64,000 nt of DNA. Origin: Alphaproteobacteria bacterium (GTDB lineage Bacteria; Pseudomonadota; Alphaproteobacteria; Sphingomonadales; Emcibacteraceae). Location: assembly GCA_020446675.1 (NCBI GenBank), contig JAGREE010000011.1:100724-164723 (forward strand), given 5' to 3'. A program made the translations under genes and the position numbers. Of this stretch, positions 16,451 to 25,114 are shown piece by piece; within the stretch, counting starts at the first letter, position 1, and every line of letters starts with the position of its first letter. The notes under the pieces were generated by a model. It saw nothing but the letters and a program-made list of their open reading frames with translations. It was not told where the DNA came from and ran no database searches.

Positions 16451-17299
16451 TTAAAAAATAAGAGAAGACCGTTTAATTGAACTCAAGGGCGGTTTATCTG
16501 TCTGAAAGCTGACAATATCAATAACTTCCCTTAATGGATCAATGCTCACTCGCATATGATGGGCATTCGCATGAAGAAGATGCATATCATCAAGCATAAT
16601 ACCGACATGTCCAGGGAAGAAGGCAATATCCCCATGTCTCGGAATCTGATCTTCATCAAGTGCCACACCAAAATCAGCCTCCTGCATATCTGTATCTCTT
16701 GGTATTGACACCCCTACAGAGGCAAAAGCGAGCTGCACAAGGCCGCTACAATCAATTCCAGCGTTGCTGCGCCCTCCCCAAAGATAAGGTGTGTATAAAA
16801 ATTTAAGTGCTTCAGACACCGGGTTTGTACCAAAATCCCCGGAAATATGGGTTGCATAAATCCAGTTGCCATCGGCCAGTGGAACAAATCCGTTTTCCTG
16901 ATTTTGGCTGATCACCGAAACCTCTGACATCATATGGATCAGGTCAACTGGGGCAGATTTTAAATTAGGCTCCGGATAGATATGTGAGCTTAAAGCACTC
17001 ACATGATGAGTAGGTGCATGTAAATCCGGCGTGAGACTTTTCAAAGAGCAATATCCGACATAGTTGTCCTTATATGATTGTCCCCATGCCCAGCCGTTTT
17101 TAACCTCAAAAACATGAAAAAACTCACCATAAAGCAATTGACTAACCATTGGTGATTTTGAGTCAGGAATTGCATATAAGGCTGTTAGGCCAACAGCAGC
17201 CTGATATTTTTCACCGCTGCTATATTGATCAGCTTTTATTTTATCCTTTAACTTTATATCGGCAATATCATTGCGATATGCATTTAATCTTTTATCCAT
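16451..17299 (-). CDS. NlpC/P60 peptidase with SH3-like domains
   Basis: A 282-residue cell-wall-type cysteine peptidase. Residues about 30-155 contain two bacterial SH3-like repeats (each with a closing Y/W-G or N-W-I element). The catalytic domain has Cys184 in GIDCSGLV, His231 in PGHVGIM and a third polar His243. Such enzymes cut peptide bridges in peptidoglycan, usually D-Glu to diamino acid. No signal peptide is visible, as in the cytosolic recycling-type members. It lies downstream of an M17 aminopeptidase gene with a small MarR gene between; the NlpC/P60-M17 pairing points to muropeptide recycling, by inference. Confidence 0.9.
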   Translation of the reverse strand: MDKRLNAYRNDIADIKLKDKIKADQYSSGEKYQAAVGLTALYAIPDSKSPMVSQLLYGEFFHVFEVKNGWAWGQSYKDNYVGYCSLKSLTPDLHAPTHHVSALSSHIYPEPNLKSAPVDLIHMMSEVSVISQNQENGFVPLADGNWIYATHISGDFGTNPVSEALKFLYTPYLWGGRSNAGIDCSGLVQLAFASVGVSIPRDTDMQEADFGVALDEDQIPRHGDIAFFPGHVGIMLDDMHLLHANAHHMRVSIDPLREVIDIVSFQTDKPPLSSIKRSSLIF

Positions 17300-17321
17300 T
17301 TTCTAACAGTTATGTCCCCAT

Positions 17322-17687
17322 TTAAATATTGTTCAGTTTAACTTGATTTTCCAGATATGACTTTTCAATCAGTTCTGCAAAATCAGTAAGAAAAACAGCT
17401 CCCTTTACTGTTCTTTGAATGAGTACGCTTCGACGATCTTCTTCGTCACGAACTCTTTTAACTAATCCCTGGATACTTAAACTATCAATACAGCGTGTAA
17501 TTACAGGTTTTGAAACATTTAGTGATGCGGCCAGGCCGCGGACCGTATGTTTCTTTGGCTCCAGAAAGACGATAAGCAAAACACTAAGTTGCCGCGTAGT
17601 GAGGTCGGGACCCTTTTTAAATACAATATTTGTAAGGGCCTGTTTCCAAAGCTTTAACCCAGCATGGCCACTTAATTCAAATTCCAT
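17322..17687 (-). CDS. MarR-family transcriptional regulator
   Basis: A 121-residue winged-helix protein: a recognition region LAASLNVSKPVITRCIDSL (about 52-70) and a wing with RDEEDRRSVLIQRT. Shorter than typical MarR proteins (about 140), but the core is complete. It sits 22 nt upstream of the NlpC/P60 gene and 77 nt downstream of the M17 gene on the same strand. Targets are unknown; autoregulation with these neighbours is possible. Confidence 0.82.
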   Translation of the reverse strand: MEFELSGHAGLKLWKQALTNIVFKKGPDLTTRQLSVLLIVFLEPKKHTVRGLAASLNVSKPVITRCIDSLSIQGLVKRVRDEEDRRSVLIQRTVKGAVFLTDFAELIEKSYLENQVKLNNI

Positions 17688-17764
17688 TATTAACCCGTAT
17701 TACCTTTATTGAAGCAGATATTGCCAAGGAAACAGGGGTTTGGCAACTTAATAATTATTCTGAA

Positions 17765-19180
17765 TTACGATCCTGTGCCATAGCGATTGGTCAAAAAATT
17801 ATACACAGTCCTTAGTCCCATAGCTTCTCCACCAACGGGTTTTCCCGGCCGTGTGCTGGCATTCCAGGCATATACATCTAGATGAACCCAGGGTATATCT
17901 TCCCTTACAAATTCTTTTAGGAAGAGGGCTGCTGTGATCGCGCCCGCAAATCCCGTGTTTGCAACATTATTGATATCAGCAATTGAGCTGTGGAGGAGTT
18001 TTTTATAAGGGCTGTGAAGCGGAAGTGGCCAGAGGGGGTCATGTTCTTTTTCGGAAAATTTTAAAAGTGCTGCACTGATCTCTTTGTCGTCACAGAAAAA
18101 GGGTGGGACATCAGCACCCAGCGCGACACGGGCCGCTCCTGTTAATGTTGCAAAATCAATAACCAGATCAGGACTTTCTTCACATGCGAGAGCAAGGGCA
18201 TCACATAGCACAAGACGGCCTTCTGCGTCTGTATTGCCGACCTCGATTGTTGTCCCCTTATAACTTTTAATAATGTCACCAGGTCTGAACGCGTTTCCAG
18301 CTATATTATTTTCTACGGCCGGTATAAGTACACGAAGGCGGACTGGAAGCTTATTTTCCATAATTATCCGCGCAAGCCCAAGAACATGGGCGGCACCGCC
18401 CATATCTTTTTTCATGATCAGCATAACTGATGACGGTTTAATATCGAGACCACCTGTATCGAAACAGACCCCTTTACCAATGAGGGTCAATTTTGGTGCT
18501 TTTTCATCGCCCCACTTAAAATCAATTAATCGGGGCTCTTTTTCTGCGGCGCGTCCCACAGTGTGAATAGTGTTAAAACCGGATTTAAGTAAGGCATCAC
18601 CCGTAGTAACCTTGAACGACGCCCCAAATAAGTCAGATAGATTTTTTGCAACTTTCTCCAACTCGCTTGGACCCATATCACACGTTGGAATATTTACCAG
18701 ATCGCGGGTAAGGGTCGTGCCTTTTATGATGCTTGAAACCAGATTAAAATTGCAGTTTTTAGGTACTGATAAGACAACATTTTTATTGTTTTTATCTTTC
18801 AGGTAATAGTCAAAATTATAATGTGCCATGGCCCAGCCAAATACGGCATAGTCACTGTCATGGCTGCTCAGTTCATTTTCAATGTAATAATTGCCGTCAG
18901 GCAGGTTTTCTGCGATTTTGGAAAACAGCCATGGATCATATGGCTCAGAGCCTGTACCCGCAGCAATTGAACGGAAATTTCCATCAGCCTCGGAGAAAAA
19001 GATAAGTTCACCGCTTTTCGCTTTGAAATTATGTTTTCGGCACCAGTTTAATTGCTCAGCCGGCAAATGAGCTTGCCATTCATCCAAATGATCGTTTGAA
19101 ATCAGATTGATGGCAACCGCATTTTCAGGTTTTTCGGTTTGAAGACATTTAATTTCATCTGTATTGATTTGTGTGAGCAC
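17765..19180 (-). CDS. M17 leucyl aminopeptidase family protein
   Basis: A 471-residue two-zinc aminopeptidase. The signature NTDAEGRLVLCDAL is intact, the metal-site lysine and aspartate are in GKGVCFDTGGLDIKP, and the N-terminal domain (about 1-160) is the variable hexamer-forming part. It removes N-terminal amino acids from peptides in the cytosol. The start is GTG with AAGGAA 5-6 nt upstream. Together with the downstream NlpC/P60 peptidase it may process peptidoglycan peptides. PepA and PepB-like members cannot be separated here. Confidence 0.93.
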   Translation of the reverse strand: MLTQINTDEIKCLQTEKPENAVAINLISNDHLDEWQAHLPAEQLNWCRKHNFKAKSGELIFFSEADGNFRSIAAGTGSEPYDPWLFSKIAENLPDGNYYIENELSSHDSDYAVFGWAMAHYNFDYYLKDKNNKNVVLSVPKNCNFNLVSSIIKGTTLTRDLVNIPTCDMGPSELEKVAKNLSDLFGASFKVTTGDALLKSGFNTIHTVGRAAEKEPRLIDFKWGDEKAPKLTLIGKGVCFDTGGLDIKPSSVMLIMKKDMGGAAHVLGLARIIMENKLPVRLRVLIPAVENNIAGNAFRPGDIIKSYKGTTIEVGNTDAEGRLVLCDALALACEESPDLVIDFATLTGAARVALGADVPPFFCDDKEISAALLKFSEKEHDPLWPLPLHSPYKKLLHSSIADINNVANTGFAGAITAALFLKEFVREDIPWVHLDVYAWNASTRPGKPVGGEAMGLRTVYNFLTNRYGTGS

Positions 19181-19250
19181 TTGTATTCCTTTTAAATTTG
19201 ATTATTTTAGCATGATAATATCAGAATTCGGAAATTGTTAGGATAATTTG

Positions 19251-19898
19251 ATGGGGAATTTCACTTTAATAATCGGAAATAAAAATAACTCAACCTGGTC
19301 ATTACGGGCATTTCTGGCTCTTAAGCATGCGAGGGTCGATTTTGATGAAATCATGATAGCCTTACGGCCAAAGCTTGATCGTGAAAAGCTCGATAAGCTA
19401 ACGCCAGCGGGGAAAGTGCCCACACTAATCGATGATAATGATTACATCTGGGATAGTTTGGCCATAGCAGAGTATATGAACGATTTATATCCGGAAAAAT
19501 CATTTTGGCCGAAGGATATCAAAACCCGCGCTCATGCAAGATCGGTGTCAGCAGAAATGCATTCGGGTTTTGTTGCGCTCAGAAAAGCTATGCCGATGGC
19601 CTGTCATAGTATTTTTGAGTGTCCTGAAATTACAGGTGACCTAAAAAAGGACATCGACCGAGTAAAAAAAATATGGAGCGAATGTCTTTCAAAATATAAT
19701 AAAGATGGCCCCTATCTTTTTGGTAAATATTCAATTGCCGATATGATGTTTGCGCCTGTTGTGTTTCGTTTTAGAAGTTATCAGGTTGAATTGCCAAAAT
19801 CACACCAGGATTATTGTCAGTTGATGATTAATCATCCAGATATTAAATCATGGTTGGATGATGCGGACCCTAATGATTCTGCTGAAGCAGATAAATGA
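19251..19898 (+). CDS. Glutathione S-transferase family protein
   Basis: A 215-residue protein with the thioredoxin-like N-terminal half of GSTs (cis-proline in GKVPTLID, glutathione-site DSLAIAEYM) and an all-helical C-terminal half with the N-capping segment SIADMMFAPV. The serine in NSTWSLRA is at the usual catalytic position. I start at ATG 19251; an adjacent TTG at 19248 adds one residue. It diverges from the M17 gene and its stop abuts the stop of the next minus-strand gene. Confidence 0.88.
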   Translation: MGNFTLIIGNKNNSTWSLRAFLALKHARVDFDEIMIALRPKLDREKLDKLTPAGKVPTLIDDNDYIWDSLAIAEYMNDLYPEKSFWPKDIKTRAHARSVSAEMHSGFVALRKAMPMACHSIFECPEITGDLKKDIDRVKKIWSECLSKYNKDGPYLFGKYSIADMMFAPVVFRFRSYQVELPKSHQDYCQLMINHPDIKSWLDDADPNDSAEADK

Positions 19899-20597
19899 TC
19901 AAAGTTCACATTTTTGTACACTGGCATCGACAAAACTTGTTCTGCCGGCGGTGATGCTGAATCGATATTCAGAACCAGCGGTGATGACACTGTGATAAAG
20001 TGGTAAAGTGCCGCTGACTTCCTGTTTATCACCCCCGGGCATCATGAAACTGATAGAGATTTCTTTTGAAGGATCAAACCAGGCTTCTGGGCTGCCATTT
20101 TCATTTATTGTCGGACTACCATGACCGGCCAGTGTAATAAGACCACGGTAAAAACTGGCCGTTGATGTTTCCTGAGAAGAAACGGGCGTGAGAATGATAA
20201 ACCGTTTTGTATCTGTATCAGCGGAACATTTAGAATCTTTTGATATCCCTGCCAAAATTGTCTCCATTCGCTGAATATCGACCCCTTCATTTGCCCTTCT
20301 GTTAACAACAGCCAGCAGACTTTTAATGTCTTCATTCGGCAGTAATCTTGAAAGTTGATCAACTGTTGCTTTATCCTTACCTAGTTCAACTTTCAGCTGT
20401 TCATTTTCTTCAAGCTGGGTTTCATGACGGGTTTTCCACAAAAGCACTTCTTCCTGTGAAACAGAAATACCAATTTCATAGGCATAATACCCGATGCCGC
20501 CAAACACACCGATGATAAGAATGAGTTTGGCAATTCCCAATATGCGCTTAGTGCGGCGTTTTTGAAGTTCTTTTCTACGTACAAGTCCGAGTGACAT
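19899..20597 (-). CDS. Hypothetical single-pass membrane protein with coiled coil
   Basis: A 232-residue protein I do not recognise. A basic N-terminus (about 1-19), one membrane span (about 20-42), a coiled-coil segment (about 50-85), then an extracytoplasmic beta-rich domain with two cysteines (near 124 and 229) that could form a disulfide. Topology is probably N-in, with most of the protein in the periplasm. It is convergent with and directly abuts the GST gene. Confidence 0.65.
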   Translation of the reverse strand: MSLGLVRRKELQKRRTKRILGIAKLILIIGVFGGIGYYAYEIGISVSQEEVLLWKTRHETQLEENEQLKVELGKDKATVDQLSRLLPNEDIKSLLAVVNRRANEGVDIQRMETILAGISKDSKCSADTDTKRFIILTPVSSQETSTASFYRGLITLAGHGSPTINENGSPEAWFDPSKEISISFMMPGGDKQEVSGTLPLYHSVITAGSEYRFSITAGRTSFVDASVQKCEL

Positions 20598-20749
20598 TAA
20601 TTTCTCTGTTTTTCTCGTTAAATTTTCCGCTTTATATTATGGGAAAATATCTAAAGTTAAAGTTAAATTATTTTTTGTTATATTTATGACCGCTTTTTTA
20701 TTATGGTTTAATAAATAAAAATAAAAATCATTTTTACATAGGGAAAAAT

Positions 20750-22072
20750 ATGAGGGAAACAGAGGACGTTCATGGCAATGATGCAAAGCTCAAACGTGAA
20801 ATAGGCCTGATTGCAACCGGATTTCTGGTGTTGAATGGCTCAATAGGTGCCGGCATTTTTGGACTTCCAGGAAAATTAATGGAACAGGCAGGTGTCATCG
20901 GACCCTGGCTTATTATTATTTTTGGTACATTTATTATAACGGTTGCCTGGACATTCGCGGCAATAGCCAGCTATTTCAGCTCAACTGGTGGACCGGTCGC
21001 CTATGCAAACAGGGCCTTTGGCCCTCTGGTGGGGTTCCAGACAGGCTGGCTTTTATATGTTGGGCGGGTAACGGCGATCGCCGCAAATGTCAATGTTTTG
21101 TTTAATTATGCCGCGTTTCTCTGGGAGAGCGCTTCTTCAGAAACAATCAGGTTGATCCTTTTTTTCTTAATAATTGGCACACTTACCGTGATTAATGTGA
21201 TGGGGATCAAAAAAGCTGTAAAAGCTATTAATATTTTAACGCTTCTGAAAACCATACCAATATTGCTTCTTGTTCTTCTGGCACTCCCTTATATCACGCC
21301 GGAGGGAACATTTCCAAAAGAGTTACCCAGTTTTGATGACATGAATGGTCTGGTGTTGCTCATTCTTTATGCATTTGTTGGCTTTGAAGGGGCGCTTGTA
21401 ACGGCGGGGGAAACCAAAAATCCAAAGAAAACAATTCCACGTGCATTAATAATTGGTGTGTTGGTAATAACGGCTCTTTATTTCTTAGTGTCACTTGCTT
21501 ACGCAAATGTCGTGGATGAAATCAGCAGTGATATTCCCTTGTTACAAATGGCAGAAATACTTATGGGCAGTACGGGTGGTTTTATCATCATCATTACGGC
21601 AATTTTTTCAATACTTGGCAATGCCACAAGCATTGTAATCGCCGCACCACGAATGACATTTGCCATGGCTGAAGAGGGATCTCTTCCAAAATGGTTTAGT
21701 GAAGTCAATGAAAAATATAATACACCGGCCAACTCTATCGTATTTCTGGGGGTGCTTGCCTTCCTGCTGGCCATATCGGGTACGTTTGTCAAACTTGCTA
21801 TCGCCAGCACATTGGCCAGAATGATTGCCTATGCCATTTGTATGTTATCCTTACCGAATATCCGTAAAAAAGCGGATCAGGAAACCAGGGATAATGCAAC
21901 AAAATTACCAGGTGGGTATATTATTCCTGGGGTCGCTTTTTTTGTCTGCCTTTTTGCCATCAGTCAATCGACTTGGGTGTCATGGAAATATACATTGGGA
22001 TTAATACTTTTGGGAAGCTTCCTCTATTACTTAAATAAAATAATAGGGAAAAAGGAAAACAGAGATGATTAG
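20750..22072 (+). CDS. APC-superfamily amino acid permease (first of a tandem pair)
   Basis: A 440-residue inner-membrane carrier with about 12 spans. The TM1 motif GSIGAGIFGLPG (residues about 29-40) is the APC substrate-binding loop. It imports or exchanges amino acids or amines. The next gene, 20 nt downstream, is a close paralogue with matching motifs in the same positions, indicating tandem duplication. The minus-strand gene beyond them is an exported M20 amidohydrolase that could release amino acids for uptake (inference). Confidence 0.9.
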   Translation: MRETEDVHGNDAKLKREIGLIATGFLVLNGSIGAGIFGLPGKLMEQAGVIGPWLIIIFGTFIITVAWTFAAIASYFSSTGGPVAYANRAFGPLVGFQTGWLLYVGRVTAIAANVNVLFNYAAFLWESASSETIRLILFFLIIGTLTVINVMGIKKAVKAINILTLLKTIPILLLVLLALPYITPEGTFPKELPSFDDMNGLVLLILYAFVGFEGALVTAGETKNPKKTIPRALIIGVLVITALYFLVSLAYANVVDEISSDIPLLQMAEILMGSTGGFIIIITAIFSILGNATSIVIAAPRMTFAMAEEGSLPKWFSEVNEKYNTPANSIVFLGVLAFLLAISGTFVKLAIASTLARMIAYAICMLSLPNIRKKADQETRDNATKLPGGYIIPGVAFFVCLFAISQSTWVSWKYTLGLILLGSFLYYLNKIIGKKENRDD

Positions 22073-22092
22073 ATAGCCACTAGGAATTATGC

Positions 22093-23388
22093 ATGAGTGA
22101 AGAGGCAAAATTAAAGCGTGATATTGGAATGCTGGCAGCCGGATTTCTGGTATTAAATGGCATTATCGGCGCTGGAATTTTTGGCCTTCCAGGCAGGCTC
22201 GCAGAAGTTGCAGGCACATTTAGTCCATGGCTATTCTTGATTTTTGGCATATTAATTTTAACAGTGGTTTGGCCCTTTGCAGCACTTTCCAGCTATTTTA
22301 GCTCAACTGGCGGGCCAGTGGCCTATGTATCAACGGCATTTGGACCTCTGCTGGGGTTTCAAACGGGATGGCTTTTTTATGTAGGACGCGTTGCGGCTTT
22401 TGCAGCAAATGTAAATCTTCTATTTGATTATATGGCCTATCTTTGGGACGGAGCGTCTCCGGGAATGATTAGAAACATTATGATTCTTATCGTTGTTGCG
22501 GGTCTTTCGATTATAAATATTCTTGGCATAAAGCGCGCCATTCATGTCATCAATATTTTTACTCTATTAAAACTCGTACCAATTTTTCTTCTTATTCTGC
22601 TAGGGCTACAATATTTAGCGCCGGAAAATTTAGTGCCGCCGGGAATTCCGGATTTTAATAATGCCAATGCGGTTATTTTATTAATTTTCTTTTCTTTTAC
22701 AGGATTTGAATCTGTATTGGCCTCTGCCGGGGAAACAAAGAATGCCAAAAGAACTATTCCCCGTGCATTGTTAACCGTTTTTATTATTGTGACGATCATT
22801 TATTTTCTGCTTCAGCTGGTTTACATAACGGTTGCGCCAGAGATCGAGGGAAGTGCTCCGCTTATCGGTCTCGGGGAAAGTCTCATGGGGCCAATCGGGG
22901 GCATTATTGTTATTTTGACAGCTATTTTTTCCATTTTGGGGAATGTTGCTGGTATAGCTATTTTTGCGTCACGCTCAACCTTCGGAATGGCGCATTATGG
23001 TTCATTGCCGATGTGGTTCGGGAAAGTAAATGATAAATATTGTACCCCGGCTAATTCCATTATTTTTCAATCAGTTTTTGTATTTATTCTGGCTGTCTCT
23101 GGAACCTTTGTTTACCTTGCAATTGCGGGGACGCTTGCAAGGCTGATTGCCTATTCCATTTGCATCCTTGCATTACCTAATGTCAGAAAAAATGCTGATG
23201 CCGAAACCGAAGTAAACTCCCTGAAAATACCGGGCGGTTATGTTATTCCCTTCATTGGACTGCTGGTTTGTTTTTTTGCAATATCACAGTCTGAGCTGTT
23301 AAGCTGGAAATATCTGATCAGCTTTATAGTGGTGGGGTCATTTCTTTATTTTATGAATGAAAGACTTAAAAAGAAGGCGGTTCTATAA
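22093..23388 (+). CDS. APC-superfamily amino acid permease (second of a tandem pair)
   Basis: A 431-residue permease closely similar to the one just upstream over its whole length (GIIGAGIFGLPGR in TM1, YFSSTGGPVAYV, GFQTGWLFYVGRVAA, and a shared PGGYVIP near the end). The 20-nt gap implies one transcript. Differences in TM1 and TM6-8 suggest that substrate range has diverged. Its stop codon lies inside a perfect hairpin. Confidence 0.9.
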   Translation: MSEEAKLKRDIGMLAAGFLVLNGIIGAGIFGLPGRLAEVAGTFSPWLFLIFGILILTVVWPFAALSSYFSSTGGPVAYVSTAFGPLLGFQTGWLFYVGRVAAFAANVNLLFDYMAYLWDGASPGMIRNIMILIVVAGLSIINILGIKRAIHVINIFTLLKLVPIFLLILLGLQYLAPENLVPPGIPDFNNANAVILLIFFSFTGFESVLASAGETKNAKRTIPRALLTVFIIVTIIYFLLQLVYITVAPEIEGSAPLIGLGESLMGPIGGIIVILTAIFSILGNVAGIAIFASRSTFGMAHYGSLPMWFGKVNDKYCTPANSIIFQSVFVFILAVSGTFVYLAIAGTLARLIAYSICILALPNVRKNADAETEVNSLKIPGGYVIPFIGLLVCFFAISQSELLSWKYLISFIVVGSFLYFMNERLKKKAVL

Positions 23389-23397
23389 ACCGCCTTC
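23373..23397 (-). terminator. Hairpin between convergent permease and M20 genes
   Basis: Perfect 10-bp stem GAAGGCGGTT (23373-23382)/AACCGCCTTC (23388-23397) with a 5-nt loop that spans the permease stop. On the minus strand it is followed by TTTTT, so it fits best as a terminator for the M20 gene; the plus side lacks a T tract. Confidence 0.65.
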
Positions 23398-23408
23398 CTG
23401 AATTAATA

Positions 23409-24983
23409 TTACTCAGGTAATGTCGGATATGTTATCCCCAACTGCTCCATATATGTGTTATATTTACTGGCATCATAATAAAGCTCTTTTAGCTGCGGTT
23501 TGAATTTAGCCATAATATCAACATTCTTTTCAATAGCAGGCTTTTCGGTTGCACTGATAAAGGGCACATAAATGGTTTCAGCCAATTGAACATCATTAAA
23601 ATATTTTCGTGCTTCGCTTAGAAGCTCCGGTTTTAAAAGAAGATCGACCATCGTTCTCGCGATCACCTTAGCTCCTGCGAGAGAGCCTTTATGGGCAACT
23701 GGCGTTGCCATCGCAATTGTATTCTTCCAGTTATGACCGCCAAGATTACTGATATTGGCAGGATAATTCAGTGTAATGGTTGGAACCAACCATGAAATAT
23801 CACCAATATCATCAGAACCGCCACTTACCGGATATTCGGAAGGTCCCTGTATGCCGGCAATTTCCATTTCAAGCCCTTTTTGCTCAGTATCGGCCAGTGC
23901 TTGCACAGCTTTGGCAAATGTCTGATCCTTATCATCCCAGATGGGCATGCCGACGGCTTTCATGTTTTCATTAACGGCTTCTGCGATAGGTTTATTATAA
24001 TGACGTGGCCAGGCCCCGCCTACAACCCGGTGACTGACAGTTGTATCAGTCATTAAAGCAGCACCTTCAGCAGTTTTGTTCAGTTTTTCAAAATTTTCCA
24101 GAATATTTTCTGCAGTCATCTCTCTGATATAATACCAGACAGAAGCGATTTGTGGCACGACATTTGGTTGGTCACCGCCATCTGAAATAATATAATGTGA
24201 TCTTTGAAGCGGGTGAAGATGCTCGCGTCGGGCATTCCAGCCCGCATTCATCAACTCAACAGCATCAAGAGCACTTTTCCCTTTCCACGGGGCAACGGCG
24301 CTGTGTGCACTTTCCCCCTTAAATGTATATTCAACCGATATTAACCCGGTGCCTCGGGCAGCGCCCCATGATACGGCGAGTGAGCTTCCCACATGGGCAA
24401 ATAATACGGCATCAACCCCATCAAACATTCCCTCGCGTGTGAAGAAAGCCTTCCCTGCCAAAAGTTCTTCGGCTATCCCAGGCCAGATTACGATTGTCCC
24501 GGGGATATTATCTCTTTCCATCACCTCTTTTAAGGCAAGGGCAGCAGCTATATGCACCGCCATTCCCGAGTTATGACCTTCGCCGTGGCCTGGCGCCCCC
24601 TCAATCAGAGGGTCCTTATAAGCCACGCCTGGTTTCTGGGACGCTTTTGGAATGCCATCAACATCTGTCCCTAGGGCGATGACGGGATGGCCACTGCCCC
24701 ATGTGGCCCACCATCCGGACGGTAGGCCGGCTACCCCTTTTTTTACACTGAATCCATTTTCTTCCAATAGATTTCCAACATACCGCTGAGTTTCAAACTC
24801 CTGGAATCCAAGTTCTGAAAAACTAAACAGACTATCCACAATTTCCTGAATTAGTTTTTTATTATTTTCTACATGTTTTGAAACGTCATCCTTCAACGAC
24901 GCTACTTTTTTGCTGTCCTCTTGAGCTGAAACTGTGGTGTCAAATGACACAAGCAAAAGCAAGATTGTCATAAATATGCGCAT
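23409..24983 (-). CDS. Exported M20-family amidohydrolase (AbgB-like)
   Basis: A 524-residue protein with a signal peptide (about 1-20, ending TVSA) and an M20 metallopeptidase fold of the aminobenzoyl-glutamate/amidohydrolase branch: ALGTDVDGIP, GHGEGHNSGMA (metal His), and the acidic pair in GIAEELLAGKAFF; the lid domain begins near GESAHSAVAPWKGKSALDA. It would hydrolyse N-acyl or peptide-like amides in the periplasm. Convergent with the APC permease pair, which could take up the product. The exact substrate is unknown. Confidence 0.86.
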   Translation of the reverse strand: MRIFMTILLLLVSFDTTVSAQEDSKKVASLKDDVSKHVENNKKLIQEIVDSLFSFSELGFQEFETQRYVGNLLEENGFSVKKGVAGLPSGWWATWGSGHPVIALGTDVDGIPKASQKPGVAYKDPLIEGAPGHGEGHNSGMAVHIAAALALKEVMERDNIPGTIVIWPGIAEELLAGKAFFTREGMFDGVDAVLFAHVGSSLAVSWGAARGTGLISVEYTFKGESAHSAVAPWKGKSALDAVELMNAGWNARREHLHPLQRSHYIISDGGDQPNVVPQIASVWYYIREMTAENILENFEKLNKTAEGAALMTDTTVSHRVVGGAWPRHYNKPIAEAVNENMKAVGMPIWDDKDQTFAKAVQALADTEQKGLEMEIAGIQGPSEYPVSGGSDDIGDISWLVPTITLNYPANISNLGGHNWKNTIAMATPVAHKGSLAGAKVIARTMVDLLLKPELLSEARKYFNDVQLAETIYVPFISATEKPAIEKNVDIMAKFKPQLKELYYDASKYNTYMEQLGITYPTLPE

Positions 24984-25050
24984 TTTCTTCTCCCTTATAA
25001 ATTGTGGGAATATTATGGTTGAAGATAATGAACCTGTAAAGTTGACAATA

Positions 25051-25083
25051 AAAAAAGCCGGATCACTTTTGGCTGATCCGGCT
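25051..25083 (-). terminator. Intrinsic terminator of the TonB receptor gene
   Basis: Perfect 10-bp stem AGCCGGATCA (25056-25065)/TGATCCGGCT (25074-25083); on the minus strand it is followed by TTTTTT. It lies about 32 nt after the receptor stop. Confidence 0.85.
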
Positions 25084-25114
25084 TAAAATAAAGTTTATAA
25101 ATTAATATTAGATA

